Position numbers and translations under genes: made by a program
Shown: positions 1 to 8,240 of the stretch, piece by piece
How positions within the stretch are numbered: position 1 is the first letter of the stretch
Layout of the letters: each line of letters starts with the position of its first letter
The notes under the pieces: generated by a model
What the model saw: only the letters and a program-made list of their open reading frames with translations
What the model was told of the DNA's origin: nothing
Databases searched by the model: none
NCBI RefSeq assembly: GCF_008629655.1
Contig: NZ_VWSG01000011.1
Span: 25,813 to 89,812, forward strand
Reading direction: 5' to 3'
DNA: 64,000 nt
From: Paenimyroides baculatum
GTDB lineage: Bacteria > Bacteroidota > Bacteroidia > Flavobacteriales > Flavobacteriaceae

Positions 1-1
1 T

Positions 2-148
2 TCAATGGATTACAACAAACAGGGTATCATAAACAATTTTGATGAAGAAGGTTATCCATCGCTAAAAGGTAAAGACGGTGTAAAGTTGGTTTCGTGCGAT
101 ACTTGGACTTTTGAAGATGATTTTTTTACAATAATTAATGCTGAATAG
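2..148 (+). CDS. Hypothetical phage protein, possibly partial
   Basis: An open frame runs from the window edge to TAG at 146-148, giving up to 48 residues. An ATG lies at position 5, so the gene may start there or be the end of a longer gene cut by the window. The peptide is acidic and aromatic-rich towards its end. It stops two bases before the next start codon, which suggests one transcript. I recognise no family. Confidence 0.4.
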   Translation, partial: SMDYNKQGIINNFDEEGYPSLKGKDGVKLVSCDTWTFEDDFFTIINAE

Positions 149-150
149 TT

Positions 151-576
151 ATGACAAAGCAAGATAAAATTAAGGAAGCATACGGTGAATACTACGACAA
201 AGTAAAGAATAATATAGATGATTCGGGATGGTGTACAATGATTAATAAAGATAATGTTTTTGTATCTCCTACATGTCTAGATTTAGGAATGACACGAGAA
301 TATTATGACAATAATATTGAAGGTGGGTACTTTTCTGATAGTAATACTCATAAATGGAGACCAAAATCACTGATTGGTATTGAAAACAACAACGGTTGGG
401 TAAAAATTGAAAGTGAAGATGATAATCCTAAATACGATGGTAATTATTTTGTTATTGATAATGATTCATATAAATCTATTTCTATCCAATGCTATTATGG
501 GAATGGTTCGTGGGATTGTCATTTAAATATTACTCACTATCATCCAATAGCACTACCAAAACCGCCAATCTACTAA
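151..576 (+). CDS. Hypothetical phage protein, DUF551-like tail motif
   Basis: This 141-residue acidic protein lies between the preceding small frame (2 nt gap) and the primase gene (3 nt gap), so it is probably co-transcribed with the early replication genes. Its last 15 residues (ITHYHPIALPKPPIY) resemble the THW-x-PLP-x-PP ending of DUF551 phage proteins, whose role is unknown. The rest has no motif I recognise. The family link is an inference from this short motif only. Confidence 0.6.
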   Translation: MTKQDKIKEAYGEYYDKVKNNIDDSGWCTMINKDNVFVSPTCLDLGMTREYYDNNIEGGYFSDSNTHKWRPKSLIGIENNNGWVKIESEDDNPKYDGNYFVIDNDSYKSISIQCYYGNGSWDCHLNITHYHPIALPKPPIY

Positions 577-579
577 CCC

Positions 580-3500
580 ATGATCAAAGAAACCACAATA
601 GACCACGTTCGTGAAGCCGATATAGTTAAAGTTATCGGTTCATACTGCGATCTTAAAAAGGCGGGTAGTAACTACAATTGCCGATCGCCTTTTACCGAAG
701 ATAAAACTGCATCATTTATGGTTAATCCTGTAAAAAACACATGGTTTTGTTACAGCAGTAATCAAGGTGGCGATGCTATTGAATTCGTTAAAATACGTGA
801 AAACTGCACATTTATAGAAGCTGTTGAAAAAGTTGCCGGCATCTGCGGTATTCTTGTAGAACACGAAGCCCTTACAGAACAACAGCAGCTAAAGCATAAT
901 GCACGCGAAAAGCAATTAGGTGTAATGCGTGCCACTGCGAAAGAATATAAAGAACAACTGCAAAAGCTACCTGCAACCCATTGGGCAAAGGTTATGATTG
1001 GTGTACGAAATATTAACCAAGAAAGTATTTTAAGCTTCGGTATTGGATACACTCCGGGTGAAAGGCTTGTTACAAAATCACTTACCGAAAAAGCTTTGTA
1101 CGATGTAGGTGTACAAGCAGGTTTAATTTCGGCAAAAGACGGTAGAAACTTCGATTTTTTTAATGATCGATTAATGTTTCCTATACAAAACGTAAAAGGC
1201 GAAGTAATTGGTTTTGGCGGTCGGCAGTCGGGTAACGTAGATAATTCGCCAAAGTACCTGAATAGTAAAGAAAGTGATATCTATTCAAAAACGGCTACGC
1301 TTTACGGTTTATACCAAGCCAAAAACGTAATACACAAAACCAAGCAGGCGGTTTTAATGGAAGGTTATACCGATGTTATAGCAGCACACCAAAACGGTGT
1401 TGATACAGCTATTGCAACATGTGGTACTGCCTTAACCGATAAACAGGCCGAACTTATAGCGCGCTACGCACGTACTGTTATAATTTGCCGTGATAACGAT
1501 GTACCTGGTACTTATAAAGATTTCATTACTGAAGGTAAAAACGTTATAAAAAAGTATAATTTAAAGTTTGATCTGCAATCAAAAAACGTTACCGAATTTT
1601 TTAATGATATAAAGGAGAAGTACAACGAAGTAATTGATACCGCTGATTTTGAAGTTTTAGAAAAAGCCTATAAAAATATCAATCATACCGAATTAGGTGC
1701 AGGTACCAGAGCCGCTGTTAAAGATATCAATATTTTGTTGGGTGCCGGGTTACGTGTATTGATATGCCATTTACCAGAGGGCGAAGATCCCGACAGTTTT
1801 TCGCAAAAAAACAACCTTAAAAAATACATAGAAGATAAAAGTACCGATGCCGTTACTTGGAAAACTACCCTTTTAAAAAACCGTGCTGCAGATGATGCTT
1901 ACAAAATGCCCGAAGTTTTTAAGGAAGTTGCCGATATGCTTTTTGCCATTAAGGATGATTACATACGTAAAGATTTTGCCAAAAATTTATCGAAAGTTTT
2001 AAAAATTTCCGAAAAAGAACTTCGTGGTTATGTGGATGATATCCAACAGCGTGTTGAAGACGAAGCAAAATCAAAGCTGAAAGTTGAAGATGCAGAACTT
2101 AAAAAATTAAACCTGCCTAAAGGTGCAGATTATCAAGAGTTTTTACAGCACCGTTACTGTACGGTTGGTAATTCGTACTGGTTTCGTGGTAAAGAAGGCT
2201 TTTTTAAAGGAACAAATTTCCGTGTTACACCTATTTTCCATATTGGCGGTAAAAAGAACAATCAACGTATCTGCGAAATAGTAAACGAAGACGGAATTAA
2301 ACGCATTTTAGCCATTAACAGTGATGATTTTGTTGCTAAAACAACCTTTGAAAAAATAATTTTTCGTGATGATAATTATGTTTTCGAAGAAAATACCACA
2401 GCAAGCCACTATTATTTGTTTAGAAACCGCATGTCTAAAGAATTTGTAAAAGCTAATGAAGTTTTTACGCTTGGTACAAACGACCGCCACAACTTTTTTG
2501 CATTTGCCGACAGTATTTTTTATAAAGGCATTGTAAAAAAAATCAATCCGTACGGTGTAATAGAATTGGATATTCCGGTTGAAACCGAAAACAGTTCAGA
2601 ATTTCACACGCAAAGCAACCATTACTATTTGCCGGCATTTTCGGAAATAAACAAATACAACGATGATGATGATGATGATTACGAAAACGACCGCTGTTTG
2701 GTTTACAATCAAAGTCCGGTAACATTTTACCAATGGGCAGATCAAATGGTAAAGGTTTACGGATTTGAAAAAGCTTCAACCGGTATCTGCTTTAATCTTG
2801 CATCGCTTTACCGTAATGTGTTTTCAAAGAGATACGAAGCTTTCCCTTTTGTTTTTATGACAGGCGAAAAAGGATCGGGTAAAACAAAATACGGCATGAG
2901 CCTTACCAATATGTTTACACACAAACAGGTTCCGTTTGATTTGAATACGGCAACCATTTCGGCATTTAACCGCCGTTTGGCACGCTTCAACAACATTCCA
3001 AACTTTTTAGAAGAATTCAACGACAACATTGACGACAAAATTTTTCAAGGTATAAAAGGTGCATACGATGGTCGTGGTCGTGAATTAAGTAAATACAACG
3101 ATGATAAACGTACGGCAACGGTTAAGGTAAAAACACCGCTTGTTATTGCATCGCAATATTTAAGCAGCCGCGATGATAATTCAATCACATCGCGATCAAT
3201 CTTAATGCATTTTATAAAACCGCAGGAAGCATTTACCAACGAACAAATGAAAGATTTTAACCTGTTAAAGTCTTGGGAAGAAAAAGGTTTAAGCAGTTTA
3301 ATTACCGATCTGTTGGTGCATCAGGAATTTGTATTGAAAAATATTCACGACACCTACAGCGAACTGATCAAGATGATTAAAACCGATTTAAAAGGTCGCG
3401 AATACCAGGAACGTATGATGCAAAGCTACATGATACTGCTTACACCTTTTAAAATTTACGAAGAAGTAATGAACATGCCCTTTAAATGGGAAGATGTTTA

Positions 3501-4089
3501 CACCCATTTTAAAAATATGATTTTAGAAAGCAGTGATTTAATTGTAGAAAGCGAAGGTTTGGCGGAATTCTGGCGCGTTATGGAATACTTATTAGATAGA
3601 TATTTTATTAAAGAAGGTGAGCATTTTAAAATAGATGCTAAACTATCTGTTCGATTTCAAACACGTAAAGGCGAACCGGATATGATTTGGACAAATAAAG
3701 ACAATAAGCGTTTGCTTTTTTTACGATTGAATGCCGTGCATCAGCTGTATCATAAAGAAATTTCTATGCGTGAAGGTGCCGAAGTTATTACCGAAGGTAC
3801 CATACGCAATTATTTTAAAAGCAAAAAATATTTTTTGGGTGTTGTGGGTAGTGAACGTTTCGGTAAAATTTCTACAAGTGCTGTTGTGTTTGATTACGAT
3901 GCCATGATGCAGGGTAATATTTTGAATCTCGACAGAAACGAAGTAGTTGATACACCTGATACTAATTTTGATGCTAACGGTGAACCAATCTATTCCGTAA
4001 AAAATGGTCCGGTTATACCGCAAGAAATGAAACCTATTCAACGGCAAATGGAATTAAACGGTGAACCGAGTGATGATACACCTTTTTAA
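580..4089 (+). CDS. Phage DNA primase-helicase fusion
   Basis: This 1169-residue protein should prime and unwind phage DNA at the replication fork. Residues 1-95 match the CHC2 zinc-finger domain of DnaG primases, but three of the four zinc ligands are replaced (S36, T39, S60; only C57 remains). The TOPRIM catalytic core follows, with E261 in MEGYTD and D305/D307 in RDND, and then GAGTRAA and LPEGEDPDSF. Some 65 extra residues (about 311-375) interrupt the TOPRIM region. The C-terminal half has a P-loop, GEKGSGKTK (762-770), and an acidic LEEFND motif (810-815), as in phage superfamily-3-type helicases. A run of six Asp (695-700) separates the halves. It leads the early gene block. Confidence 0.9.
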   Translation: MIKETTIDHVREADIVKVIGSYCDLKKAGSNYNCRSPFTEDKTASFMVNPVKNTWFCYSSNQGGDAIEFVKIRENCTFIEAVEKVAGICGILVEHEALTEQQQLKHNAREKQLGVMRATAKEYKEQLQKLPATHWAKVMIGVRNINQESILSFGIGYTPGERLVTKSLTEKALYDVGVQAGLISAKDGRNFDFFNDRLMFPIQNVKGEVIGFGGRQSGNVDNSPKYLNSKESDIYSKTATLYGLYQAKNVIHKTKQAVLMEGYTDVIAAHQNGVDTAIATCGTALTDKQAELIARYARTVIICRDNDVPGTYKDFITEGKNVIKKYNLKFDLQSKNVTEFFNDIKEKYNEVIDTADFEVLEKAYKNINHTELGAGTRAAVKDINILLGAGLRVLICHLPEGEDPDSFSQKNNLKKYIEDKSTDAVTWKTTLLKNRAADDAYKMPEVFKEVADMLFAIKDDYIRKDFAKNLSKVLKISEKELRGYVDDIQQRVEDEAKSKLKVEDAELKKLNLPKGADYQEFLQHRYCTVGNSYWFRGKEGFFKGTNFRVTPIFHIGGKKNNQRICEIVNEDGIKRILAINSDDFVAKTTFEKIIFRDDNYVFEENTTASHYYLFRNRMSKEFVKANEVFTLGTNDRHNFFAFADSIFYKGIVKKINPYGVIELDIPVETENSSEFHTQSNHYYLPAFSEINKYNDDDDDDYENDRCLVYNQSPVTFYQWADQMVKVYGFEKASTGICFNLASLYRNVFSKRYEAFPFVFMTGEKGSGKTKYGMSLTNMFTHKQVPFDLNTATISAFNRRLARFNNIPNFLEEFNDNIDDKIFQGIKGAYDGRGRELSKYNDDKRTATVKVKTPLVIASQYLSSRDDNSITSRSILMHFIKPQEAFTNEQMKDFNLLKSWEEKGLSSLITDLLVHQEFVLKNIHDTYSELIKMIKTDLKGREYQERMMQSYMILLTPFKIYEEVMNMPFKWEDVYTHFKNMILESSDLIVESEGLAEFWRVMEYLLDRYFIKEGEHFKIDAKLSVRFQTRKGEPDMIWTNKDNKRLLFLRLNAVHQLYHKEISMREGAEVITEGTIRNYFKSKKYFLGVVGSERFGKISTSAVVFDYDAMMQGNILNLDRNEVVDTPDTNFDANGEPIYSVKNGPVIPQEMKPIQRQMELNGEPSDDTPF

Positions 4090-4099
4090 ATATTGAATT

Positions 4100-4318
4100 A
4101 TGAAAGTAGCATTTACATTAAAACAGGCATCAGAAGAAGATTTTAATGCCTTACGCACCGAAGGGTGTTTGTACTTTTTAAAAAGTGTGTTGACTGGAAA
4201 GTTTGATCCGTACCCGCGATACGTTCACGACAATATGGATAAAGTTGAATTTAGACAGCTTTACCGCCAAGGCAGTGTTTATGTAACTACAAATTTTGAA
4301 CAAATAGATAACAATTAA
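4100..4318 (+). CDS. Hypothetical phage protein (72 aa)
   Basis: A small protein 10 nt after the primase-helicase stop codon and in the same direction, so very likely on the same early transcript. It has no signal peptide, membrane segment or motif I recognise. Being coding rests on tight spacing and codon use like its neighbours. Confidence 0.55.
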   Translation: MKVAFTLKQASEEDFNALRTEGCLYFLKSVLTGKFDPYPRYVHDNMDKVEFRQLYRQGSVYVTTNFEQIDNN

Positions 4319-4329
4319 ACCTTTAAAGT

Positions 4330-4485
4330 ATGTATGATAATTTTTTTGACTGGTGGGAAGCATTCACCGAATTAGCTTACTCTAAAAAATTAGAGATTTC
4401 AGAGAGTAAAGAAAAAATAAGAGATAAATGGTATGATAATGAAGATTACCATATTGAAGATGCAATTATAAAATATACACGTTAA
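4330..4485 (+). CDS. Small acidic hypothetical protein (51 aa)
   Basis: ATG at 4330 opens a 51-codon frame ending in TAA at 4483-4485. The peptide starts MYDNFFDWWEAFTELAY and is charged. It sits 11 nt after the previous gene, and the next start is 12 nt downstream, matching the compact early block. No family recognised. Confidence 0.45.
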   Translation: MYDNFFDWWEAFTELAYSKKLEISESKEKIRDKWYDNEDYHIEDAIIKYTR

Positions 4486-4497
4486 AAACCAACCATT

Positions 4498-4593
4498 ATG
4501 ATTTTAGACATTTTAATAACAGTATTTGTGTTTGGTGTATTCTTCACCGTACGCAGCTTAATTATAAAGAATAAACAAACCCGAAAATTTTAA
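4498..4593 (+). CDS. Tiny single-span membrane peptide (31 aa)
   Basis: ATG at 4498 opens a 31-residue frame ending in TAA at 4591-4593. Residues 2-17 are hydrophobic (ILDILITVFVFGVFFT), followed by a basic tail, the pattern of a single-pass membrane miniprotein with its C-terminus in the cytoplasm. It lies in the early gene string with a 12 nt gap before it and 10 nt after. Too short for a family call. Confidence 0.4.
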   Translation: MILDILITVFVFGVFFTVRSLIIKNKQTRKF

Positions 4594-4603
4594 AACTCGT
4601 ACT

Positions 4604-4789
4604 ATGCTACAAAACATTAAAGCTAGGCTTTTTGCAAAACCTTTTTGCGTATGGAAAGAAAAGGTAGTAAAAAAAGGGAACGATAAATACTACCTATACA
4701 ACGGAACCATTTACTACGGTAACAGGTTATTTGTGTTCTTTAAATCTTCAGCTAATTATTCCTACAACAATCAAACTTCCCACTTGTAG
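4604..4789 (+). CDS. Hypothetical phage protein (61 aa)
   Basis: A small basic, Tyr- and Lys-rich protein in the early block. Its stop codon lies in the loop of a short hairpin (4780-4796) that precedes the next gene. No family recognised; coding status rests on spacing and orientation. Confidence 0.45.
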   Translation: MLQNIKARLFAKPFCVWKEKVVKKGNDKYYLYNGTIYYGNRLFVFFKSSANYSYNNQTSHL

Positions 4790-4796
4790 TAAGTGG
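4780..4796 (+). promoter_or_regulatory. Intergenic 6-bp hairpin overlapping a stop codon
   Basis: CCACTT at 4780-4785 pairs with AAGTGG at 4791-4796 around a GTAGT loop that holds the TAG stop of the upstream gene. There is no T-run after it, so it is not a normal terminator. It follows ACTTC and has a sister hairpin with different stem bases at 5146-5163. Confidence 0.4.
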
Positions 4797-4805
4797 TGAA
4801 TTAAA

Positions 4806-5153
4806 ATGTCAAAAAAAGATGAATATTCGATAGAAAACGACTTTAATAATTTTTCGGAATTATTTGATAAATGTTTGCATAAGCAAGTAGTTTATAGAGA
4901 CGGTAGAGTTTTTCAAAGGCTAATTTTTGAATGGAAAAATTATAGACTTCCTGATTCAAGAGAATTTATAAAAATAGTTCAGAAAGATAAAGGAATTATG
5001 GATATGCTATCCAAAGTTCAACCTTTCTCATCTTATGGTTTAGTAAGCAACAAGTTAGCTATAACATTTAAAAAAGATCTGATACTGTCTAAAAAAAGGT
5101 CTTTAGCCATTATTAAATATATCACAAAAATTACCTTAAAACTTCCCTATTGA
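4806..5153 (+). CDS. Hypothetical phage protein (115 aa)
   Basis: A basic protein with a hydrophilic N-terminal half and a Lys-rich C-terminus, of no family I recognise. It begins 16 nt after the previous gene, just past one short hairpin, and its TGA stop overlaps the start of a second hairpin with the same architecture (5146-5163). Part of the early operon by position. Confidence 0.5.
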   Translation: MSKKDEYSIENDFNNFSELFDKCLHKQVVYRDGRVFQRLIFEWKNYRLPDSREFIKIVQKDKGIMDMLSKVQPFSSYGLVSNKLAITFKKDLILSKKRSLAIIKYITKITLKLPY

Positions 5154-5163
5154 TCGTAATAGG
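5146..5163 (+). promoter_or_regulatory. Second intergenic 6-bp hairpin at a stop codon
   Basis: CCTATT at 5146-5151 pairs with AATAGG at 5158-5163 around GATCGT. It is preceded by ACTTC exactly as in the 4780-4796 hairpin, but the stem bases differ and still pair, which is the pattern expected for a conserved structure. It overlaps the TGA of the upstream gene and lies 8 nt before the next start. Confidence 0.4.
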
Positions 5164-5171
5164 CTAATAAG

Positions 5172-5417
5172 ATGTCATATATATATGAAAACGATTATCA
5201 AGTAATATTTACTTCAGAAGATGATCAAGGTAGATTTGAATTTAGAATTCAAAAAGATGCTACACAAATACAAATTGAGAATAGTATGGATGATTTTCCT
5301 GATGATATTTACATTGATGTATGCGTAAGCGAATTGGAAAAAATTAAAGAAGCTATTGAAATAGTATTAACAAATAAAAAAAAGCAGAATGACAGCAAAA
5401 AAACAACCACAGCCTAA
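5172..5417 (+). CDS. Hypothetical acidic phage protein (81 aa)
   Basis: A small acidic protein that ends in a basic Lys/Thr tail. It overlaps the next gene by 29 nt in another frame, suggesting translational coupling. Residues 46-68 look like an amphipathic helix. No family recognised. Confidence 0.5.
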   Translation: MSYIYENDYQVIFTSEDDQGRFEFRIQKDATQIQIENSMDDFPDDIYIDVCVSELEKIKEAIEIVLTNKKKQNDSKKTTTA

Positions 5418-5679
5418 ATTCTTTGTTAACGAAAAAGATTTTACCAAAGAAGCCGAAGCATTAAACGAATTGGCAAACCAAAAAACAGCGAAAGCTAAAA
5501 TTATTAATTACATCGATGTCAAAGCCAAGCAAAAGAAGATCTACACGCTCAAACACCACAATTACCACGTTGCCATTGGAGTGTACACACCAACAGCAAG
5601 TACTACGAGTGTTACAGACAATAGTAACGATCGAGATAACACAGATAGTTTGCCAGAACTGCAACCAACCGTTGAGTAA
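5389..5679 (+). CDS. Hypothetical phage protein (96 aa)
   Basis: A Lys-rich protein with a low-complexity Thr/Ser/Asp C-terminal third and no motif I recognise. It overlaps the end of the previous gene. A perfect 10-bp hairpin (5701-5724) lies 21 nt after its stop codon and separates it from the next gene. Confidence 0.5.
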   Translation: MTAKKQPQPKFFVNEKDFTKEAEALNELANQKTAKAKIINYIDVKAKQKKIYTLKHHNYHVAIGVYTPTASTTSVTDNSNDRDNTDSLPELQPTVE

Positions 5680-5700
5680 ACCCCAAATTGAAGTTTAACA

Positions 5701-5724
5701 GTTCCCGACATACGTGTCGGGAAC
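5701..5724 (+). promoter_or_regulatory. Perfect 10-bp hairpin before the zinc-finger/ASCH-like gene
   Basis: GTTCCCGACA at 5701-5710 and TGTCGGGAAC at 5715-5724 form a perfect GC-rich stem with a TACG tetraloop, unusual in this AT-rich stretch. No U-tract follows, so it is either a weak terminator or a regulatory or protective structure. The next start codon is 21 nt downstream. Confidence 0.5.
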
Positions 5725-5744
5725 ATCTAAATCTTAAAATCAAA

Positions 5745-6419
5745 ATGAAAATGAAAAATATTTATAAACCGATTTTGTTTGGTACCGATATGGTACAGGC
5801 AAATTTATCCGGAAGAAAAACACAGACACGCAGAATTATAAAAAGCAAATTCGGACAATGTATGTTTTGCGGTTGTGTAGATACCGATTGCACACAATGC
5901 ATAGAAAAAACAGGTACAGCGTGTTACTGGGTTGATGATACCTATACAGTATGTTCTGCTTGCAGCGATTTAAAAAACACATCGAAAGCAAAATACCAGA
6001 TTGGTGATATCCTTTGGGTTCGTGAAAGCTTTTGCTTTCAAGGAAGTGATGACAATGTTTTGTATAAAGTAAATCATCCAGAGAAAGATTATAGCCATAG
6101 ACCAATTGGCGGTTGGAAACCATCGATACACATGCCTAAAGGAGCTGCACGTATATTTATATATGTAACCAATGTTCGTGCGGAACGTTTGCAGGATATA
6201 AGCGAAGCTGATGCAATTGCTGAAGGAATTGAAAGGCAAAAAACCAATTATGGTGATTATTTATTTAAACATTATTTAAAAGATAAGTTTGGACCATCTG
6301 CAAAACATTCCTTTCAAACCCTATGGCAAAAAATCAATGGTATAGAAAGTTGGGATAAAAACCCTTATGTGTGGGTGTACGAATATGAACGTATTGAAAA
6401 ACCTAAAGATTTTATCTAA
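5745..6419 (+). CDS. Phage ASCH-like protein with inserted zinc finger
   Basis: The frame is open from 5688, but that start would place a hairpin inside the gene. I prefer ATG 5745 (or 5751), giving about 224 residues from MKMKNIYKPILFGTDMV. The core follows a known phage family: GRKTQTRRII near the start, GDILWVRESF, WKPSIHMPK and NPYVWVYEYER near the end. The family is usually placed near ASCH-type RNA-binding domains; its function is not established. Between RRII and the GDILWVR segment there is a Cys-rich insert with pairs CMFC, CTQC and CSAC plus CYWVDD, which looks like a phage zinc finger. It overlaps the next gene by 1 nt. Confidence 0.7.
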   Translation: MKMKNIYKPILFGTDMVQANLSGRKTQTRRIIKSKFGQCMFCGCVDTDCTQCIEKTGTACYWVDDTYTVCSACSDLKNTSKAKYQIGDILWVRESFCFQGSDDNVLYKVNHPEKDYSHRPIGGWKPSIHMPKGAARIFIYVTNVRAERLQDISEADAIAEGIERQKTNYGDYLFKHYLKDKFGPSAKHSFQTLWQKINGIESWDKNPYVWVYEYERIEKPKDFI

Positions 6420-6610
6420 TGAACAACCAAAATAAAGCCGAACAGATAGAAGCTGTTTGTTCGGCAGTTTTAGACCAGGAAAAAGCAAACCCGAAACACG
6501 CTGAAATTGTTATAAACCGTAAAGAAGTTCTGGTAAAGATAAAGAAGAAGGTTCTGGGGCGTGTGGTTGAAACAAACGGCACGTTTAATTTTCAATATTT
6601 AATTAGTTAG
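6419..6610 (+). CDS. Hypothetical phage protein (63 aa)
   Basis: Its ATG shares a base with the TAA of the upstream gene, so translation is probably coupled. The peptide is basic in its second half and has no family I recognise. The gap to the next gene is 2 nt. Confidence 0.5.
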   Translation: MNNQNKAEQIEAVCSAVLDQEKANPKHAEIVINRKEVLVKIKKKVLGRVVETNGTFNFQYLIS

Positions 6611-6612
6611 TT

Positions 6613-6882
6613 ATGAACGTAACATTCACATTTAAAAACGAAACGGTACGCAAAGCTTACTGCATGTTAACCGGTGAAGTGATAACCGATGAACAGATAG
6701 TCGAACAATTCGGAAATCTTGATCCTATTGATGTTGGTGACGGTATGGCTGAACTCGAACAAATTGCTTTCTTATCGGCAATTATTTCATTAGTTGTAGA
6801 AACAAAGAAGCGCGACCGTGCAAAATCAAAGTTTGAGCAAAAGCTTGAAGAAATCAAAGAAAACTATAAAAAGAAAATATAA
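6613..6882 (+). CDS. Hypothetical phage protein, C-terminal coiled coil (89 aa)
   Basis: An 89-residue protein with an acidic middle and a highly charged helical C-terminus (KSKFEQKLEEIKENYKKKI) that looks like a coiled coil. It follows the previous gene by 2 nt. No family recognised. Confidence 0.5.
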   Translation: MNVTFTFKNETVRKAYCMLTGEVITDEQIVEQFGNLDPIDVGDGMAELEQIAFLSAIISLVVETKKRDRAKSKFEQKLEEIKENYKKKI

Positions 6883-6912
6883 TTGTTAACTATATTTACA
6901 AAAAACATTATC

Positions 6913-7407
6913 ATGAAAAAATACCAATATCACGTAAAAGTTTGGGGCGGTTTTTTTAACTCCGATTTAAAAAAAGAACATAATTACGAATCTGGTGATT
7001 ATATATTTGATACAAAAGAAGAAAGACATGCTTTTTTAAATAATTTAATAGAAATAGAGAAGCAATTGAAAGTTATACCTTTCTTTTCTTCTGAAGGTGC
7101 AGAAGATCTTTTAAATAAAGTCAAACGAACGGGAACAAATACCACCTTTATGTATAATTTAACCGAAGGTTTTAATTGCGACGTTGCAACGGTTTTACAT
7201 AGAATAACAGAATTTAATGGTGAACAGGTTTACACTACTTTAGACATGGGAATAAATTACCCTTATAAAGCAGCTAAAAAACATTTGCAAAAACAATGGT
7301 ATCCGGGTTTCAATGATTATCCTTTTGGAGACAATTTTGATTACGGGTTTAATGATGTAAAAACCGTAAGCGAATGGATAACCGGTGCTTTTACTCCTAA
7401 ATATTAA
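6913..7407 (+). CDS. Hypothetical phage protein (164 aa)
   Basis: The frame is open from a TTG at 6883, but ATG 6913 (MKKYQYHVKVWGGFFNSDL) is the more likely start because the extra N-terminal residues look untranslated and a normal 30 nt gap then remains. The protein is rich in Tyr, Phe and Lys, with no signal peptide or motif I recognise. It ends 17 nt before the next gene. Confidence 0.55.
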   Translation: MKKYQYHVKVWGGFFNSDLKKEHNYESGDYIFDTKEERHAFLNNLIEIEKQLKVIPFFSSEGAEDLLNKVKRTGTNTTFMYNLTEGFNCDVATVLHRITEFNGEQVYTTLDMGINYPYKAAKKHLQKQWYPGFNDYPFGDNFDYGFNDVKTVSEWITGAFTPKY

Positions 7408-7424
7408 CCTTTAAAACGTACAGT

Positions 7425-7778
7425 ATGGATAGAAATAATTTTGAGTTTCCTTATTCTAAAGCAGATCATTTCACTGATGAAATATCATCAAAATTTGTTG
7501 CTTTTCTAGAGGATTATTTAACAAAAAACTTAAACACGATTGGATTTAATTTCAACAGTAGACCGGAATTTTTAAACTTCATAGAAGAAAGAACCTACAA
7601 CATTGCGCGTATAAATGATCCAGAAGAAATTATATTTTACCTGCGGTCGTATAATGATGATAAGGATATCTATATTGGAGGATATAAAAGAGGTTATCTT
7701 AAACAAATAAAAGAAATCCCCTACACTACAGAACTAACTTACACTTTAAAACCATTCCCCCTTGAAACCGATCAGTAA
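7425..7778 (+). CDS. Hypothetical phage protein, last early gene (117 aa)
   Basis: An acidic 117-residue protein of unknown family that closes the early transcription unit: its TAA stop (7776-7778) lies in the loop of the terminator at 7765-7798. That makes it the last gene before the long non-coding region. Confidence 0.55.
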   Translation: MDRNNFEFPYSKADHFTDEISSKFVAFLEDYLTKNLNTIGFNFNSRPEFLNFIEERTYNIARINDPEEIIFYLRSYNDDKDIYIGGYKRGYLKQIKEIPYTTELTYTLKPFPLETDQ

Positions 7779-7798
7779 CACGATCGGTTTTTCCTTTA
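7765..7798 (+). terminator. Terminator of the early block
   Basis: AAACCGATC (7765-7773) pairs with GATCGGTTT (7782-7790), followed by TTC and a T-rich stretch. The loop holds the stop codon of the upstream gene. A standard Rho-independent form. Confidence 0.75.
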
Positions 7799-7912
7799 TA
7801 TACACTTATTGTAAAAACATACAGTATCGCTCCGTTTCGATATTCCGCACCCCCACACCCCCAAAATATAAAATTTCAGAGAAATTTTTTTGCATGAAGA
7901 AGAAGGATTTTT

Positions 7913-8148
7913 GGTTCAACAGTTCCACAGTTCCAACATTTTATATTTATATATATAGTAATTTATTGATATATAGTTATTTATATTAAGTATTATTACA
8001 AATTATTATTATTAAAAGTGTTGGAACTTTTGTCCGAACTTGTGGAACTAAAAAAATCCTTTCCAACAAATCATCACCAGTTCCAACAATGTGGAACTAC
8101 CTTCCACAATGCAACTGCTTAAAAATCAACAATGTGGGATTGTGGAAC
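7913..8148. repeat. Dispersed GTTCCAACA / TGTGGAAC repeats
   Basis: Three near-copies run head to tail at 7913-7938 (GTTCAACA, GTTCCACA, GTTCCAACA). Further copies: TGTTGGAAC 8019-8027, TGTGGAAC 8041-8048, TTTCCAACA 8060-8068, GTTCCAACA 8080-8088, TGTGGAAC 8090-8097, CTTCCACA from 8101, TGTGGAAC 8141-8148. The pair at 8079-8098 forms an imperfect dyad. Both orientations occur, as in iteron or operator clusters. Confidence 0.65.
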
Positions 8149-8169
8149 TTTTTTTTCAAAAAAACAGCA

Positions 8170-8240
8170 CCGAAAACGGTAGTTTTTTGTTTCGTTTTTG
8201 GTTTTTATTCCCGAAAACGGTAGTTTTGTTCCGAAAAAGG
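8170..8240 (+). repeat. 17-bp direct repeats upstream of 8275
   Basis: CCGAAAACGGTAGTTTT occurs exactly at 8170-8186 and 8211-8227, and a degenerate third copy (CCGAAAAAGG) starts at 8231. The last copy ends about 35 nt before the next start codon, so it may bind a regulator of that gene. Confidence 0.6.

Noticed and set aside
2674..2700. GAT trinucleotide run in the primase gene
   Set aside because: It codes for a linker of six Asp; short and without further structure, so not reported separately.
7762..7989. Open frame of 75 codons
   Set aside because: It starts inside the preceding gene, spans the terminator and has low-complexity composition; the region holds repeats and looks non-coding.
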